34,630 nucleotides of DNA. Source: Treponema sp. (GTDB lineage Bacteria; Spirochaetota; Spirochaetia; Treponematales; Treponemataceae). Of this stretch, positions 34,250-34,630 are shown piece after piece. A program made the position numbers and the translations under genes. The DNA lies in the NCBI GenBank assembly GCA_016290335.1, contig JAEETM010000039.1, positions 1-34,630 of the forward strand, given 5' to 3'. The notes under the pieces are model-generated. The model worked only from the letters and a program-made list of their open reading frames with translations. It made no database searches and had not been told where the DNA came from. Within the stretch, counting starts at the first letter, position 1, and each line of letters begins with the position of its first letter.

Positions 34250-34600
34250 AAGTCCGTAATTACCGGTTGTTGATGAGTCAATAACACCTAGAATTGACTG
34301 TGAAAGTGCATTCACTACGGACAAAATGATTAAAATTATAAAAAAAGTCCGTAGAAATTGGCGGCTGAGGAAAATATAACAATAAGAATTAGCTGTGAAA
34401 TCGCTTTTACTACGTACCAAAAGACTAATTTGCTGAAAAAAATACGTAAAACTGTCAGTTGATGAAGAATTTCCCACCAAGAATTGACTGTGAAACTGCA
34501 TTCACTACGTACCAAAAGACCAATTTGCTGAAAAAAATACGTAAAACTGTCAGTTGATGAAGAAATACCCCCAAGAATTGCCTGTAAGGTAAGTAAATAA
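34250..34600. repeat. Tandem array of 95-bp structured repeats (three full copies and a truncated one)
   Basis: Copies begin at 34252, 34347, 34442 and 34537, exactly 95 bp apart; the last decays after about 34585. Each contains a GAATTGACTGTGAAA-like core (34291, 34386, 34481, 34575). Predicted stems are GTGAA/TTCAC, CTACGGAC/GTCCGTAG and GTCAGTT/AATTGAC, and changes in one arm tend to be matched in the other between copies. The period is not a multiple of three, so it is not a protein repeat. Copies 2-3 are nearly identical, copy 1 is diverged. Beyond 34600 I see only a G-rich tail. Confidence 0.8.
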
Positions 34601-34630
34601 GTTTTTAAGAAGGGGTGGGACGTTGCGGGG

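Noticed and set aside
34220..34501. An open frame of 93 codons on the minus strand across the repeat array.
   Set aside because: It spans non-coding 95-bp repeats in shifting frames and has no ribosome binding site or family resemblance.
34250..34600. The 95-bp repeats considered as a CRISPR array or as attC cassettes.
   Set aside because: There are no short identical repeats separated by unique spacers, and no AAC/GTT outer boxes. The whole 95-bp unit is repeated.
1..34630. tRNA, rRNA, transposase or phage genes.
   Set aside because: No cloverleaf, rRNA-like stretch, transposase or phage structural motif was seen on either strand.

Overview
The window looks like part of the chromosome of a host-associated or gut spirochaete, most likely a Treponema. 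This is inferred from gene content and style: a HAMP/CHASE-like class III cyclase, large acidic TPR proteins, a spirochaete-type relaxed lipoprotein signal, and AT-rich intergenic DNA. No rRNA or marker gene in the window settles the genus.

Layout. 1-3625 is a leftward run: the N-terminus of a BadF/HgdC-type activase, a single-pass membrane coiled-coil protein, and a class III nucleotide cyclase overlapping it. 3698-6555 carries murJ (lipid II flippase) and an M24 aminopeptidase. 6556-12430 is an accessory block: a strong promoter inside a symmetric palindrome, an NAD(P)-binding reductase-like protein, a split-barrel flavoprotein, a zinc macrodomain hydrolase coupled to a SirTM-class ADP-ribosylating sirtuin, an Rrf2 regulator, a divergent MFS transporter/AraC pair, and a solitary integron attC-like site. 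12540-16065 encodes a heterodimeric ABC exporter with one degenerate ATP site. 16067-20844 is a leftward pair encoding a 1070-residue TPR/acidic protein and a secreted LamG/FN3 protein. 20919-22946 is uvrC. 22963-31907 is a long leftward gene series: ygiQ, trmJ-like, DUF456, a membrane-anchored solute-binding-like protein, an AAA+ enhancer-binding-like regulator without a DNA-binding domain, a divergent TagA/WecG-like protein, rsmE and a C-terminal processing protease. 32055-34236 has a MinD/ParA-type ATPase and lgt. The right end carries a tandem array of 95-bp structured repeats.

The least ordinary items are: the attC-like hairpin at 12368-12430, with all its bulged bases on one arm; the 95-bp array after lgt, whose predicted stems covary between copies; the SirTM/macrodomain pair without the usual lipoyl-carrier partners; and several genes whose best promoter puts the transcription start on or within a few bases of the start codon. 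All functional calls come from reading motifs and family resemblance. No database search or folding program was run.
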